From Vombatus ursinus (taxonomy: Eukaryota; Chordata; Mammalia; Diprotodontia; Vombatidae): a DNA stretch of 64,000 bases. The stretch spans positions 17,144,535 through 17,208,534 of the forward strand of contig NW_020954610.1 of the NCBI RefSeq assembly GCF_900497805.2, read 5' to 3'. The first letter of the stretch is position 1; each line of letters starts with the position of its first letter. A model generated the notes under the pieces. That model made no database searches and was not told the DNA's origin. It was given only the letters and a program-made list of their open reading frames with translations. Made by a program: the position numbers and the translations under genes. Shown in pieces: positions 31,180 through 41,950 of the stretch.

Positions 31180-32095
31180 TTCTGTAGAGTTGTCCCTCCC
31201 CTCCCAAATTGCTAGCAACCAGAACAGCATTACATACGCAGTAAACTACACCAAGTTTGTCTTTTAACATCTGTTTCCCAGATACATGCTATTGCTCTCC
31301 CTGGACAAGCTGATGACCATCTATCTCCATCTAAAGTTGTCTAGAGAGTATTACTCTTTCATAGATTTGTGCCCAAGGATTTCCTTCCTTGATCACCACC
31401 GTTGAATGGTACAGATTCATTTTGATTAGGTCCTCCTTGTCATTTTCAGCCTGCTTCTTTCAGGATGAACTTGAGGTAGGTTCTGTGTGATCTTCAGAAG
31501 AGATTCCCAACCCCAAAACTGGTTGACTTTCTGGGAAAGAAAAAGAGAAAAGCATATTAACCTAGATGGCCATACTCATTGCGCTGTCTAGCTCTTGTCA
31601 AAGCTACACTTCTTTGACTCCCAGGACTTAAATGAAAGGGCATATGGATATTCTGAACCCCTGAAACATAGCTCACTGTGTCCAAATGAGACCTCAGCCT
31701 TTTGCAGACAAAATGGACAATTTATGTCATCCATAAACCTAAAGGTCTCGGCTCATTTTCCTTTTCTTTTCTGAAATCTCAAATAGTCATGCCAGTAAAA
31801 ACAAGCAAGCATTCCCATTTTATGGGACCCTGGGAGGAAACCATACTTATCTGTGGATGCTTTGAGGTTTAAGAATGAAGTGTTCCTTGAAAAAGTAGAA
31901 GTGCTTCAAAGTGAAGAAAAAAAAGATCTGAAAAAAAGAGAAGAGATCCTGGTCTGTGTAGACAGGATGGTAGAAGAATGTAACCCAGAAGAATAAGGGG
32001 CAGGTGTAGGATCACTTGAAATTTACTAACAATTCACCTAGAAGTACTGATTTCTTGGACATCAGCTATCAGTCAGGGACATCTCTGCTATCAAG
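31180..32095. other. No recognised feature
   Basis: Roughly 0.9 kb without a named repeat or coding signal that I can support. Confidence 0.45.
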
Positions 32096-32097
32096 AA

Positions 32098-32218
32098 ACT
32101 GGGGAAGGGGCAAGGAGAGGGAGAGAGAGAAAAATTTGGAACTCAAAATCTTATATAAATGAATGCTGAAAAGTATATATGTAATTTGAAAAAATAAAAT
32201 ACTTTCTACAAAAAAAAG
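32098..32218 (+). mobile_element. L1 3' UTR terminus
   Basis: 'aaatttggaactcaaaatct', 'tataaatgaatgctgaaaag', then 'ataaaatac' and an A-run: the sense version of the antisense L1 tails at 21.9 and 49.8 kb. Confidence 0.8.
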
Positions 32219-32634
32219 CTGTGAAGTGATTTGAACACCAAAAAAAAAAAAAGAAAGAAAAGAAATTGGGGAGAGAAAGGGTAGTTTGAGTACTTTATGA
32301 GCAAATAGAGAGTCAAATAATGATAAATGAAAAATTGACAGATGGAAGGGTGAAAGGCAATAATATGGTGAATTTTCATTAATTTTGAACTGCCTAGAAG
32401 AAAATGAAAAGAGCTATAACTAGGAACTCTTTGACTTGGGACAAAAAGATTGGAGGCAGAATCAGGGGCCAGTTTGATGGTGGTTACATGATAGTTATAT
32501 AAGGACAGTCTAATTGCAGATACAATCAATCTAATCGAGGTCATCCCTTCTATCAGAGTGTTGGACTGAAAATTGAAGACTGAGTAACTGGAAAATTGAA
32601 GACTGAGTAACTGGAAAAGGTAGTAGCAAAGAAC

Positions 32635-32865
32635 CAACAAGAAGAGGTCATGTCAGACTAACCTCATTTCCCTTTTTTTAACAAGGAAAGACTTGTAGAT
32701 CAGGAAGATGCTGTAGAAACCTTTTACCTAGATTTCAGCAAAACATTTAACAAAGTCACATTGCTTGTGGCTAAGTTGCAGAGAGGAGGGCTAGACAATA
32801 GGATAGACAGGTTCAGAACTGACTGAATGATTGGACTCAAAAAGTAGTCATTAACTGTTCATGAG
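32635..32865 (+). mobile_element. CR1/L3-type LINE, RT domain fragment
   Basis: 'gtcagactaacctcatttcc', 'tacctagatttcagcaaaac', 'aatgattggactcaaaaagt' encode decayed versions of the CR1 RT blocks '..YLDFSKAFDKV..' and '..NWL.DRTQ.V..'. The order and spacing fit CR1. Confidence 0.8.
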
Positions 32866-32867
32866 AT

Positions 32868-33050
32868 CATAAAATTAGATATGAAAGAAGCCTGAGAGAG
32901 TCATCTATTCAATTCACTCATTTTAAAGAGGAGGAAACTGAGACCCAGAGAGGTGAGGTGACATAGGTTGTAAGTAGTAAAAGCTGGGATTTAATTTCAA
33001 GTTCTCTGACTCCAAATTCAGCATTCTTCCCATCATACCATTTTCCTCTC
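32868..33050 (-). mobile_element. MIR-like SINE, antisense
   Basis: 'ataaaattagatatgaaaga', 'gaggaggaaactgagaccca', 'ctccaaattcagcattcttc'. Confidence 0.7.
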
Positions 33051-33051
33051 A

Positions 33052-33245
33052 CCCAGCTGCACTCCTCTGACCTTTTCCATTACACTCCTGCACCAGGTAT
33101 TTTCCCTTCCCTCCCCCTTTTTGCTTCCTTTTGTATGTTGTTCTCTCCCTTTAGAATGTAAACTCGTACAGGCAGCAACTGGCTTTCCTTTTTGTATTTA
33201 TATTCTTAGCACAGGGCATGACTGAATCAACTGAATAAGGTATTT
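33052..33245 (+). mobile_element. L2 LINE 3' end
   Basis: 'cactcctctgaccttttcca', 'agaatgtaaactcgtacagg', 'cacagggcatgactg'. Confidence 0.65.
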
Positions 33246-33294
33246 GCAATACCTTAGACAGCTGGACCTCAGTATCATCACTATCATGACATGA

Positions 33295-33555
33295 TTCAAG
33301 TCAACAAATATTTCTTAAGCACCTACTGTGTGCCAAGCCCTATGCTAAGTCCTAGGGATACAAAGAAAGGAAAAAAGAAACAGTTCCTGCCCCCAAGGTG
33401 CTCACAATGTAATCAACAGACACTTTAACAGGGATTTATTAAATACTCACTATGTGCAGAGCACTATAGCAGGCATCAAGACGCCCAAGATAGGTAAAAC
33501 ATGGTTCCTGTCCTAATGGAGGTTACAATCGAATAAATGGATTCTAGCCTGCGAA
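33295..33555 (-). repeat. Two adjacent L2-tailed (family A) fragments
   Basis: 33297-33410 starts 'caacaaatatttcttaagca'. A second start, 'cagggatttattaaatactc', lies at 33428. Both show the reverse L2 3' end. Confidence 0.6.
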
Positions 33556-33589
33556 TGTAATACTTCTGGTTATAACAAATAGCAAGGGA

Positions 33590-34060
33590 AGCAACATGAT
33601 AGAGTAAAAGGAGTCCTAGTTCCAATGGAGTTTGAGGACCTGCATTCAAATCCACCTCTGAGATTTATCAAATAGGTGGTGAAGTGGATTGAGTGCTGGA
33701 TTTGGAATCAGGAAGACCTGAATTAAGATCCTACCTCTGCCACTAAGCTGCATGACCCCGAGTAAATCGCTGAAGCTCTGTTTGCCTCAGTTTCCTCAAT
33801 CGTAAAATATGACTAATAATAGCACCTACTTTACAAAGTTGTTGTGAGGATCAAAAGAAATAATATTTTAAAGTGCTTTGCAAATTTCAAAACACTACAT
33901 AAATTTTAGCTATTATTATTATTATCACTACCACTTCTCAATGTGTGATCTTGGGAAAGTCACTTAATTTTCCTGGAACTCAGTTTCCTCATATGTAAAA
34001 CGAACGAGTTTAGACTATGGCCTGTAAACTCCCTTTCAATTCTAAATCTATGATCCTGCA
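33590..34060 (+). mobile_element. MIR SINE with a second MIR nested inside
   Basis: The outer copy is 33590-33668 plus 33915-34060 ('cattcaaatccacctctgag' continuing with 'caatgtgtgatcttggga'). The inner copy is 33669-33914 ('ggatttggaatcaggaagac', 'gcctcagtttcctcaatcgt', 'aaagttgttgtgaggatcaa', 'gctattattatt'). The outer CORE is cut exactly between 'cctctgag' and 'tgtgatc', so the order of insertion is clear. Confidence 0.8.
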
Positions 34061-34419
34061 ATATTATTTCCCTATTACATTAATTATTTAGGACTGAGGT
34101 TTGAAAAATTGATTTCTCATGTCAAATTCTATAGAGAGAAAGCTATCTATAACATTCTGGAAGAATCTCTTTGTGGAAGACTGTAGACCTTCAAATAGAA
34201 ATGTTTCAAATTGTTTTGAATTATTGTGATATTACCATTAGTTTGAAACAAAAGCAGACCTGGGATTTAGCTCAAGAAATGTGCTTTAGAATAATGTAAT
34301 TATGAGAGGAAGGAAGGAAGTAGACAGAGTTAGGACAAGAAACTCCTTTATTGCATAAGGAAATGGTCTTCGGTTTTGTTTAGTAAAAGATTTACAAAGA
34401 CGTTCTGTGGCCTAGTCTT

Positions 34420-34560
34420 GCTGTTCCTTTTTGGCATCTCTAACTGGGAAAGTGTTTGTTGTATTTAATATCCTGGACATTTTTCATACCTGCTTCCTTC
34501 AAAGAGACTTGTGGTTTCAAGTCATAGAATTGTTAATCTAGACCTAGAATAACAACAATA
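34420..34560. repeat. Direct-duplication unit D, copy 1
   Basis: 'ggcatctctaactgggaaag', 'cctggacatttttcatacct', 'gtttcaagtcatagaattgt', 'aatctagacctagaataa'. It matches 35150-35480 in the same orientation. Confidence 0.75.
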
Positions 34561-34792
34561 GCAATAATAATAATAGCTGACATTTATATAGCACTTACTA
34601 TGTGCCAGGTATTAAGCTTAGAGCTTTACCATTTGATCCTTACAATAAGCTTGGGAGGTGGGTGCTATTATTATGCCCATTGTATAGATGGAGAAACTGA
34701 GGCAAATAGAGGTTAAATGATTGCTCAGGATAACACAGCTAGTAAATGTCTAAGGTCAAATTTGAACTCAGGTCTTCCTGACTCCTGTCACT
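34553..34792 (-). mobile_element. MIR/THER-type CORE-SINE with L2 tail, antisense
   Basis: 'atttatatagcacttactat', 'tttgatccttacaataagct', 'gaaactgaggcaaatagagg', 'tttgaactcaggtcttcctg'. The extreme 5' end is missing. Confidence 0.88.
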
Positions 34793-34794
34793 TA

Positions 34795-35015
34795 GTGGTT
34801 TAAAGATAGGCTCACAAAAAAGCATTAATCTGTATTATTAACATTTTCTCTATTACTTTCTTAAGTCTAGACAATCAATAAATCAAGCCCTGATTTGGTG
34901 AGTTTGCTCATTGCCAAGGTGTAAATGCTCACGCTGGTAATTTAACAATTGGTGGTTGCAAACCAGTTAGACCTGGCTCCAGCACACCCTGGACAAGAGT
35001 CCATGTAGTCTAATC
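34795..35015. repeat. Unnamed family C, copy 3
   Basis: 'tattattaacattttctcta', 'cttaagtctagacaatcaat', 'aagccctgatttggtgag', 'aaggtgtaaatgctcacgct', 'tttaacaattggtg', aligned with the copies at 7.2 and 16.1 kb. Confidence 0.5.
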
Positions 35016-35149
35016 CCTTCCAAATGAGGAAACCGAGGCTCAGAAAGGTTAAATGCTTTTGCAGGTAATAAAGGGCAAAGCTCTGGCTCAAAAGTGACAT
35101 CTTTTCCACAAAACATTCTGCCTAAGATTTGCTGTGTACACTCCAAGTC

Positions 35150-35479
35150 TGACTCAGTCTGCCTTTCTCTTTTTCTCTAATTGGGAAGGTGCTTATAATA
35201 CTATTTTTTTAATTTCTTTTTTTTTTTAAATATTAGGCAATTGGGGTTAAGTGACTTGCCCAGGGTCAGATTGCTAGTAAGTGTCAAGTGTTTGGTCTGA
35301 GTCGGGATTTGAACTCAGGTCTATCCTGACTTCAGGGTCAGTGCTCTATCCACTGCACCACCTAGCCGCCCCCTGTTTATAACACTATTAAGTGGATGTC
35401 CTGGCCATCCTTCATACTTGCTTTTCCTGAAGAGACGTGCAGTTTCAAGTCATAGGATCATTAAGCTAGATCTAGAATA

Positions 35480-35480
<1 letters not shown>
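35150..35480. repeat. Direct-duplication unit D, copy 2, split by a SINE
   Basis: 35160-35205 and 35374-35480 reproduce the unit at 34420. The SINE (35210-35373) sits between 'ttataatactatt' and 'ttataacactatt', its probable target duplication. Copy 2 ends in a (GAT)n run where copy 1 has a more complex aac/aat run. Confidence 0.75.
35210..35373 (-). mobile_element. Short CORE-SINE, antisense
   Basis: 'ttaggcaattggggttaagt', 'ctagtaagtgtcaagtgttt', 'accacctagccgcccc'. Confidence 0.93.
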
Positions 35481-35514
<34 letters not shown>

Positions 35515-35516
35515 GA
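35480..35516. repeat. (GAT)n microsatellite
   Basis: Eleven or so uninterrupted gat units. Confidence 0.95.
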
Positions 35517-35579
35517 TGCCAACAATGAAGATGATAGCTAGTAGTGGTATTCTGGTAAACGCTGTTTTAAAATAATATC

Positions 35580-35806
35580 TTATTCTCCCTCAGTTACATG
35601 TAAAGACAATTTTTAACATTCATTTAAATTTTTTTTTGAGTTCCAAATTTTCTCTCTCCCTCCCTCACCTCCACCCAAGACAATAAGCAATTTGATACAG
35701 GCATACTTGTTCAATCATACAAAGCATATTACCATATTAGTCATGCTGTGAAAGAAGACAGACCCAACAATGGGAAAAACACACAAAAAATACCGAAAGC
35801 GAAAAA
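35580..35806 (-). mobile_element. L1 3' UTR fragment, antisense
   Basis: 'acatgtaaagacaatttttaa', in shorter words 'ttgagttccaaattttctct', 'caatttgatacaggcatact', 'tagtcatgctgtgaaagaag': the same L1 UTR as at 22.0 and 50.1 kb. Confidence 0.75.
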
Positions 35807-35807
35807 T

Positions 35808-36022
35808 AGTATGATTCCATTTGGGATTTTCTTGGCAAAGATACTGGAGTAGTTTGCCATTTCCTTCTCCAACTCATTTTACAGATGAAGAAACTGAGAC
35901 AAAGTCATGATTTACCCAGGATCACACAGCTATTAAGTATCTGAGGCCATATTTGAACTCAGGAAGACTCGTCTTCCTGACTTCAGGCCAAGCACTCTAT
36001 CCACTGGACCACCTACCTGCCC
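35808..36022 (-). mobile_element. CORE-SINE with RTE-like tail, antisense (tail truncated)
   Basis: Starts inside the tail at 'gattccatttgggattttct' and continues to 'ggaccacctacctgccc'. Confidence 0.88.
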
Positions 36023-36329
36023 ATATCTGGACAGTAGACAGGACAAAGCTGTTCCAGGAACTAAGGTGATGCCTGCGTATAAGAGAATTCCTATGGTTCA
36101 GGAATGGGATGTCCTGGATTGAGGAGAAGTATTGCAAAACTTTGAAAGGTACTCTCAGGAAGCATACTGTTACTCCTGCACTGCAACTCCCTTGAGATAC
36201 GATTGTACTGGCCACTAAAGAATCATAGGTTTCATAAAGATAGCAAGCTTTTAAGGCAGAATTCAAACTCAGGTCTTCCTGACTCCAAGTTTAGTACTTA
36301 ACCAACATTAAGTACTTACTACATGCCAT

Positions 36330-36592
36330 ATACAGGCAAATAGTTGGCACAGTAGAGTGTTGGGTCTGAAGTCAGGAAGACTCATCTTCCTGAGTTCAAA
36401 TCTGGCCTTAGACACTAACTGTGTAATTCTGGGCAAGTCACTTCACCCTGTTTATCTTAGTTTCCTCATCTGTAAAATGAGCTGAAGAAGGAAATGGCAA
36501 ACCACTCCTTTATCTTCACCAAGAAAACCCCAAATGGGGTCACGAAGGGTTGGACATGACTGAAAAAAAATGACTCAACAACTTATGTCCAA
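36330..36592 (+). mobile_element. CORE-SINE with RTE-like tail, sense
   Basis: 'gtcaggaagactcatcttcc', 'gtgtaattctgggcaagtca', 'gagctgaagaaggaaatggc', 'gggttggacatgactgaaaa'. A good example of the tail sequence that resembles Bov-B ('gagtcggacacgactgag'). Confidence 0.92.
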
Positions 36593-36727
36593 AGCTTCCT
36601 GATAGGCGTTCTGATTAAGTGCTAATGTGTTAGAGGGACAGATGGCAATAACTGGCTTCCGATGATGAACATGTAGAAATCAGACATTAAATATTTGATA
36701 TCCTAACTAATTTAAACATTTTAGAAA

Positions 36728-36912
36728 ATCTACCTCAGTGTGACCTGAACCAGATTAAAATGTAATTGGGAGTTATTTAACAAAATAAATAAAAATATAA
36801 CAAAACATAATGTTAATATGTAGTTTTCTAGGTCAATATACAGGCCATGGGGATCCTTATGTATGGGTTAGTGGCCCCATTTCTATTTTAGTTTGACACT
36901 ACTGGTGTACCC
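36728..36912. mobile_element. hAT-type MITE (copy 2 of 2)
   Basis: Shares 'cagattaaaatgtaattggg', 'caaaataaataaaaatat' and 'tagttttctaggtcaatat' with 6495-6660, and ends 'tagtttgacactactg'. The left end is decayed. Confidence 0.68.
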
Positions 36913-37454
36913 TACAAAAGATTCATTAGATTGCTTCAGGAGGAAGAGGGTAATTTTATTTTAGAAGAGTACAGAAAGAAAGTGGTTCAAAGAAAGCAGC
37001 CCAGTAAATTGCCAGGCATCGTGGGAATTTTCCCAGCCTGTTTGATGAATGTCATCCAAACCCATCACCTTATTCCCCTCATCTCCAGTTTTGGCTGCCA
37101 TCTCCTTTCCCTTATTTGGACTGATGAAGGAAAGAGACAGACTCTCGTCACCTCTGAAAGAAACTTGTCTTCAAAGCATGAGCCAGCTGGCTCTAATATT
37201 AGAGCAGTTGATCCTTTTAGATCTTAGCAGACACTTAACCAAAAACCCAGAGTATAACTGCCAAAAATAAATAGACTTTATAAACAGCCCAGAGGGTGTC
37301 TCAAAGCAGGGTAAAAAAACTAATTATTTAAAGGAATGAAACAAAGTTGCTCATTGAGGAGGCACTGTCCCAGGTCAGGGATATTGTATAGAATTCTTAT
37401 ATTAGGTGGGAAGGTGAGAACAGAGGACCTCTAATGTCCCTTCCTCCTCTGATT

Positions 37455-37645
37455 CTATGTTTCTAGCTCTGGGCTTGAAATCAGGAGGGACCTGAGTTTG
37501 AATTTTGGGTCTGATACTTACTATGACCAGTGGCAGGCCTCTCTAGCCCTCAGAGGCTAGGTTTCCTCAGCAGTATAACAGTGGTAATAATACTTAACCT
37601 CAATAGCCTATTTAAAGCATTTTGCAAACATTAAAGTACCGCACC
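37455..37645 (+). mobile_element. MIR SINE
   Basis: 'gctctgggcttgaaatcagg', 'gtctgatacttactatgacc', 'ttaaagcattttgcaaacat'. Confidence 0.7.
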
Positions 37646-38044
37646 GTAAGGCTGAAGAATTTTGTACGGAAAGAATTCTGCTGCCTTGATACACAATCTT
37701 CCATCCCTAGATGGGAAAACCAGTTCCTACTAATAAGAACATTTCATCTCTAGATGTTTCAACTACCTCAAGGACACATGTTTTGTAAGGAATAGGAAAA
37801 AGCCAATATTAACAAGGTACTTCTGAATGATGGCTAGTATGTTAATATGATATCTTCACTGCACCTGAAAATAACAAAAGCATTCCTTTTTTAAGAGCAG
37901 AAAAGAGTTGCTATGTCCCACCAAAGGCTTATTCAGATGTCCTTAAGTCATTTATCTTATAAAACATTTTTTTTCCTGTTAAGAACTTCAATGAAGCATA
38001 CTCTACCTACACTTTTGCAACTTCTATCCTTTAAACAAAATTGG

Positions 38045-38218
38045 TATAATAATAATAATCTAAAGAGCTAACACAAATAGTGTTTTATGAAACGTTTTCC
38101 ATTCATTATCTAATTTGATCCTTGCAAAAAAAAAACTTACCCTATTTAATAGGTAAATGTAAGTATTATGAACCCCACTTTACAGATGGAAAAACTAAGG
38201 CTCAAAGGGGTTAAATAA
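38045..38218 (-). mobile_element. MIR/THER-type SINE, antisense, truncated
   Basis: 'taataataataatctaaaga', 'taatttgatccttgcaaaaa', 'actttacagatggaaaaact'. Confidence 0.7.
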
Positions 38219-38449
38219 AAATATGAGGACAGACACTGGACCTGTGATTTCCTTTTTTATGGAAAACTCCCTGAAGAGGAAAGTCTTTCTACTAATGCAG
38301 GTCAACATATTCTCTGCAACTTGGAGTCTTAGAGAGTTGGTTGTGGCGGTGATAGGTAATCTAGGTCTTGCTCGTTACAATGCCCACTTTCCATTCCCTA
38401 CCCTACAATACCTGTATTTTTTAAGTGGATATTTATAATGAGAGTTCCA

Positions 38450-38920
38450 ACATTTCCAAATAGTCATATGTACATTTTCTTATTTGATCATCACAGCAAC
38501 CCTGTAAGATAGGTATTACAATCCCCATTTAACTCAAATATCCTAACTCCTCTGTGATCTCCACAATTTGGATATTTCCTCTAATGATACAAGTCACAGC
38601 CTTCCATGCCTGGGAAACTTTTGTGAATATACTCTCTTATGTTTGACACAGGAAGTCCACCGTCCCTGCAAGAGGCCTTCTTCACTTCCTTCCACAACCA
38701 TGTGGATACCAGTGCTGTCCATCTGAGCTACCCACTTGTCACCCTCACTGCCCTTAACACATGACCACCTTCTCTTCTGATTTGATCATTCATTTCCTTG
38801 ATGATACATCTCTGCATTTCCTCATGAGTTACATGGTACAAGCTGATCATACTCATGCGCCTCTCCATCACTCTTTGTGGGCAATCCATGAACATTTGCA
38901 AAAAAAAATAATGGTTCGGC
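38450..38920. other. Unclassified, possibly repetitive
   Basis: The stretch 38540-38780 ('cagccttccatgcctgggaa', 'gctacccacttgtcaccctc') reads like an old interspersed repeat but I cannot name it. A short MIR-like start lies at 38470-38530. Confidence 0.3.
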
Positions 38921-39079
38921 AGAGATCTCTATCATGCTAATTTTTAATTCTTCAGAAATTGTAATGTTCTATATCTCACAATTAATTGTATGACACTAAT
39001 AAAATGTTAGCAAAAAGAGGGATTTTTTTTTCCCCTCAGGAGAAATCTGAGGTCATGAAAGGAATTTGGCAAGTTCCCT

Positions 39080-40045
39080 AAGGTTTAGTGATCATCAGCT
39101 CCTATGGGTTCAATGTCATTTCTATGCAGATGATTCTCAGATTTATTTATCCAGCCCTAACTTCTCTCCAGGACAGGTAGGTGGCACAGCATTCTAATCT
39201 GGCTTCAGACACTTGCTAGCTGTGTGACCCTGAGCAAGTCACTTCACCCTGTTTGTCTCAGTTTCCTCATCTGTAAAATGAGCTGGAGAAGGAAATGGCA
39301 AACCACTCCAGTATCTTTGCCAGGAAAACCTCAAATGGAATCATAAAGAGTTGGACACAATTGAAAAACAACTGAACAACAAACTTCTCTCCTAAGTTCC
39401 AGTCTGACATTGCCAACTGCCTCTTGGACATCTAGAACTCAACAAGTCCAAACAGAACTCATCTTTCCTCAATAACTCCCCATCTTTTTTTTCTCTTTAT
39501 GGTTGATGGCACTGCCATTCTCCCAGTCACCCAGGCTAACAACCTCAGTGTCATCCCAACTTCTTGAACACATCCCCTAAAGCCAATATGTTGCTAAGTC
39601 TTATTATTTTACCTTTACAAATCTTACACACACACACACACATCCTCTTTTCTTCACTCTCTCTGCCACTACCCTGATGCATGCCCTCATCATACTTCCA
39701 TGCACTTGCTTATGCTGTCATCCCATGTGCCTGAAATGTACTCATTTCTCCCATTGGCCTCTTAGAACCCTTAGTTTCCTTCAAGGCTCGGCTCAAGTGC
39801 CACTTTGAAAGCCTTTGTGATCTTGCAGTTGTTAGATCTAACTTTCCCAGCCCTACCTCTATTACTTTTTTTGTACTTACTTTGGATAAGTTTTACACTG
39901 ACTTGTCTGTGTCCATACTGCTGCCCACTGTAGAATATAAGTTCTTTGAGAGCAAGGTCTGTTTATTTTTGACTTCATCCTCAACATCTGGCATAATGCC
40001 TTGCTCTTAATCAATGCCTGTTGAAGGAATGGATGAATAAGCATG
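39080..40045 (+). mobile_element. L2 LINE, split by a SINE
   Basis: 39080-39175 ('atgggttcaatgtcatttct', 'cagatgattctcagattta') joins 39388-40045 ('aagttccagtctgacattgc', 'actgcctcttggacatctag', 'ttgagagcaaggtctgttta'). Flanks 'aacttctctcc' on both sides of the SINE are the duplicated target. A (CA)n run lies at 39627-39643. Confidence 0.85.
39176..39387 (+). mobile_element. CORE-SINE with RTE-like tail, sense, inserted in L2
   Basis: 'gtaggtggcacagc', 'tagctgtgtgaccctgagca', 'ctggagaaggaaatggcaaa', 'agagttggacacaattga'. The head is slightly shortened. Confidence 0.93.
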
Positions 40046-40049
40046 GCTA

Positions 40050-41635
40050 ATTTTTTTTGAAGATGAAAAAAATCCTTTCTTTATCAAATTATTAAACATT
40101 AAACATATTAACCTCCACTACTAGCCCAGGCACCATAGATCACTTTGTATAAGGTCAAATAAAAATATAAGTTGCTTCCAAGAAAATTTACCCTGAAAAA
40201 ATGATCTTGACTTTTATTTGACACTGAGGTTGAGGTTAGCAGTATTGCCAATTGAGTTCACCTGTCTACTCCCCTTTCAAAAGAAGTCATCACCTCTGGT
40301 AGAAATAAGAATGGTCTTGAGGGCCAGTGTATCAGGCACTGATATGAATATTCACATTGGGGTATAACAGAAAGCCTTCTTTCCTGAAGTAGTTTGTAAT
40401 TTGTTTTTAACTTTGTACTTCTTTCCCCTGAGCAGGGGGGGCCCCCACCAGTTCCGCCTTGGGACTGGGACCAGTGAGAAAGAAAAGGGGGGGGGGGCAT
40501 CAACTGAATTAAGGCAGCTAGTCTCGGGATTATAAAAGAATCAGTGAATACGCCCCCATGAAATGGGGCCTGCTGGGAAAGCACATTGTAGAAGCATTTC
40601 CCCAGGGCATTAGCAGATGGCTTTAATTACTGCTCAGTTGCATCACCAGTGGAATTCTTCAGCCTACTATTTGGGATTCCAGATGTCCAAACTAGCTAGT
40701 GGTAAAAAGATCAAACTAATCACAGAATCATAGGTCACTGGAGATGGTAAAGACTTTAGGTGTGGCATGGTAGCTAATGAGATAGTTCCCTGGAAGCTTG
40801 CAGGAAGAAGTAGAAGGAGAAAAAGTAAACTAAGTGGTGGACATTTTCTTGGGTTGAATCAGCCCTTAGGCTGCTAGACAAGACAGATTTCTAAGAAAGA
40901 ACCTCATCTCACACATATTTACTTTCACTTATTTTCACTGTTTTATTATGTATGTTTATTAGAACGTTTGACAATTCAGTACTTTTCATTGAAAGGACTG
41001 ACAGCCTTTCTGTCCTTAGCTGGTTTGGTCTTTTCCTTTTCTCTCCATCCTCTCCCTTCTTCCCCTCCCCCAATCCTCTTAGTGAAGATTATGTGAAATT
41101 CTTGTTTTGGATTTCTGATCTTTTTGAGGAAGGCAGTTAACTTCTCTATGTTATAATCTACCGTGAGTGTGATATTATTTTGTACCTTATGATCCATGAA
41201 TTTGTAAGCCTTTTGGCATAATGTGGTTTGAAACAGAATTGGAAAAGTGAGCCAGAGAAACTGAATTTCTTATCTTTGGAATCCCTTGAACTGTTTTTTT
41301 ACTCAGAACATGATTCAGTAGTCCCACAAGCTTCATTTTATCATGCTAAAGGTGAAATGTTCAACTTTCCATCAGAAGACAAAAACAGGGTGATTTCCCC
41401 TGTCCCACTTACTTGGTGAGAGTAAAATGCCTTACCTTGTTTAGAGGCAAATTCCTGTTTTTGAATATTCATGTCTCACTTTTTTTCCCATTAAAGTTAT
41501 GCAGCACCTTGCTTGGCAGGTGAATCTTGGTCTCTGTGAGTGAGTGCACTTATGTATAGTGAATCTATACCTTACACAATCAGAGGTGTGAGACTGAATG
41601 ATAACTTTGCGGAGAGCATTGTTAAAATTGTTTTA
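40050..41635. other. Mostly unique sequence, no gene recognised
   Basis: The longest repeat-poor stretch in the window. It contains a G-rich cluster at 40434-40497 (G7, GGG, GGG, G11). Open frames of 60-108 codons occur on both strands without motifs or convincing splice contexts. Confidence 0.5.
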
Positions 41636-41639
41636 AAAT

Positions 41640-41820
41640 AGATTTTTGGAACAGTCAGATCACTAGATTAGGAATCCACAGACCAAGAATGCAGTCACTG
41701 GCAAGGATCGGGGCCTTGAGAAAGTAACTTGGCTGCTTTGGATCTCAGTCACTTCATCTGTAAACTGGGGTGGGACTAAAGAATCTCTAAGGTTCCCTTC
41801 AGCTCTGACCATCAGGTCAT
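41640..41820 (+). mobile_element. MIR SINE
   Basis: 'gaatgcagtcactggcaagg', 'gatctcagtcacttcatctg', 'gggactaaagaatctctaag'. Confidence 0.65.
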
Positions 41821-41821
41821 C

Positions 41822-41950
41822 TAGTCAAACTTTGCCCCCTGAATTCCAAAATTTCCTTCACAATATCCTTGCCAGGTGGTCATTTCACCTTTATTTAAAT
41901 GCATCTATTGAACACAACTTCACAATGCAGCCCATTCTCTTCCAAAATTA
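41822..41950 (-). mobile_element. CR1/L3-type LINE fragment, antisense
   Basis: 'caatatccttgccaggtggt', 'aatgcagcccattctcttcc' match the antisense segment that directly precedes the one seen at 62.4 kb. Confidence 0.55.
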
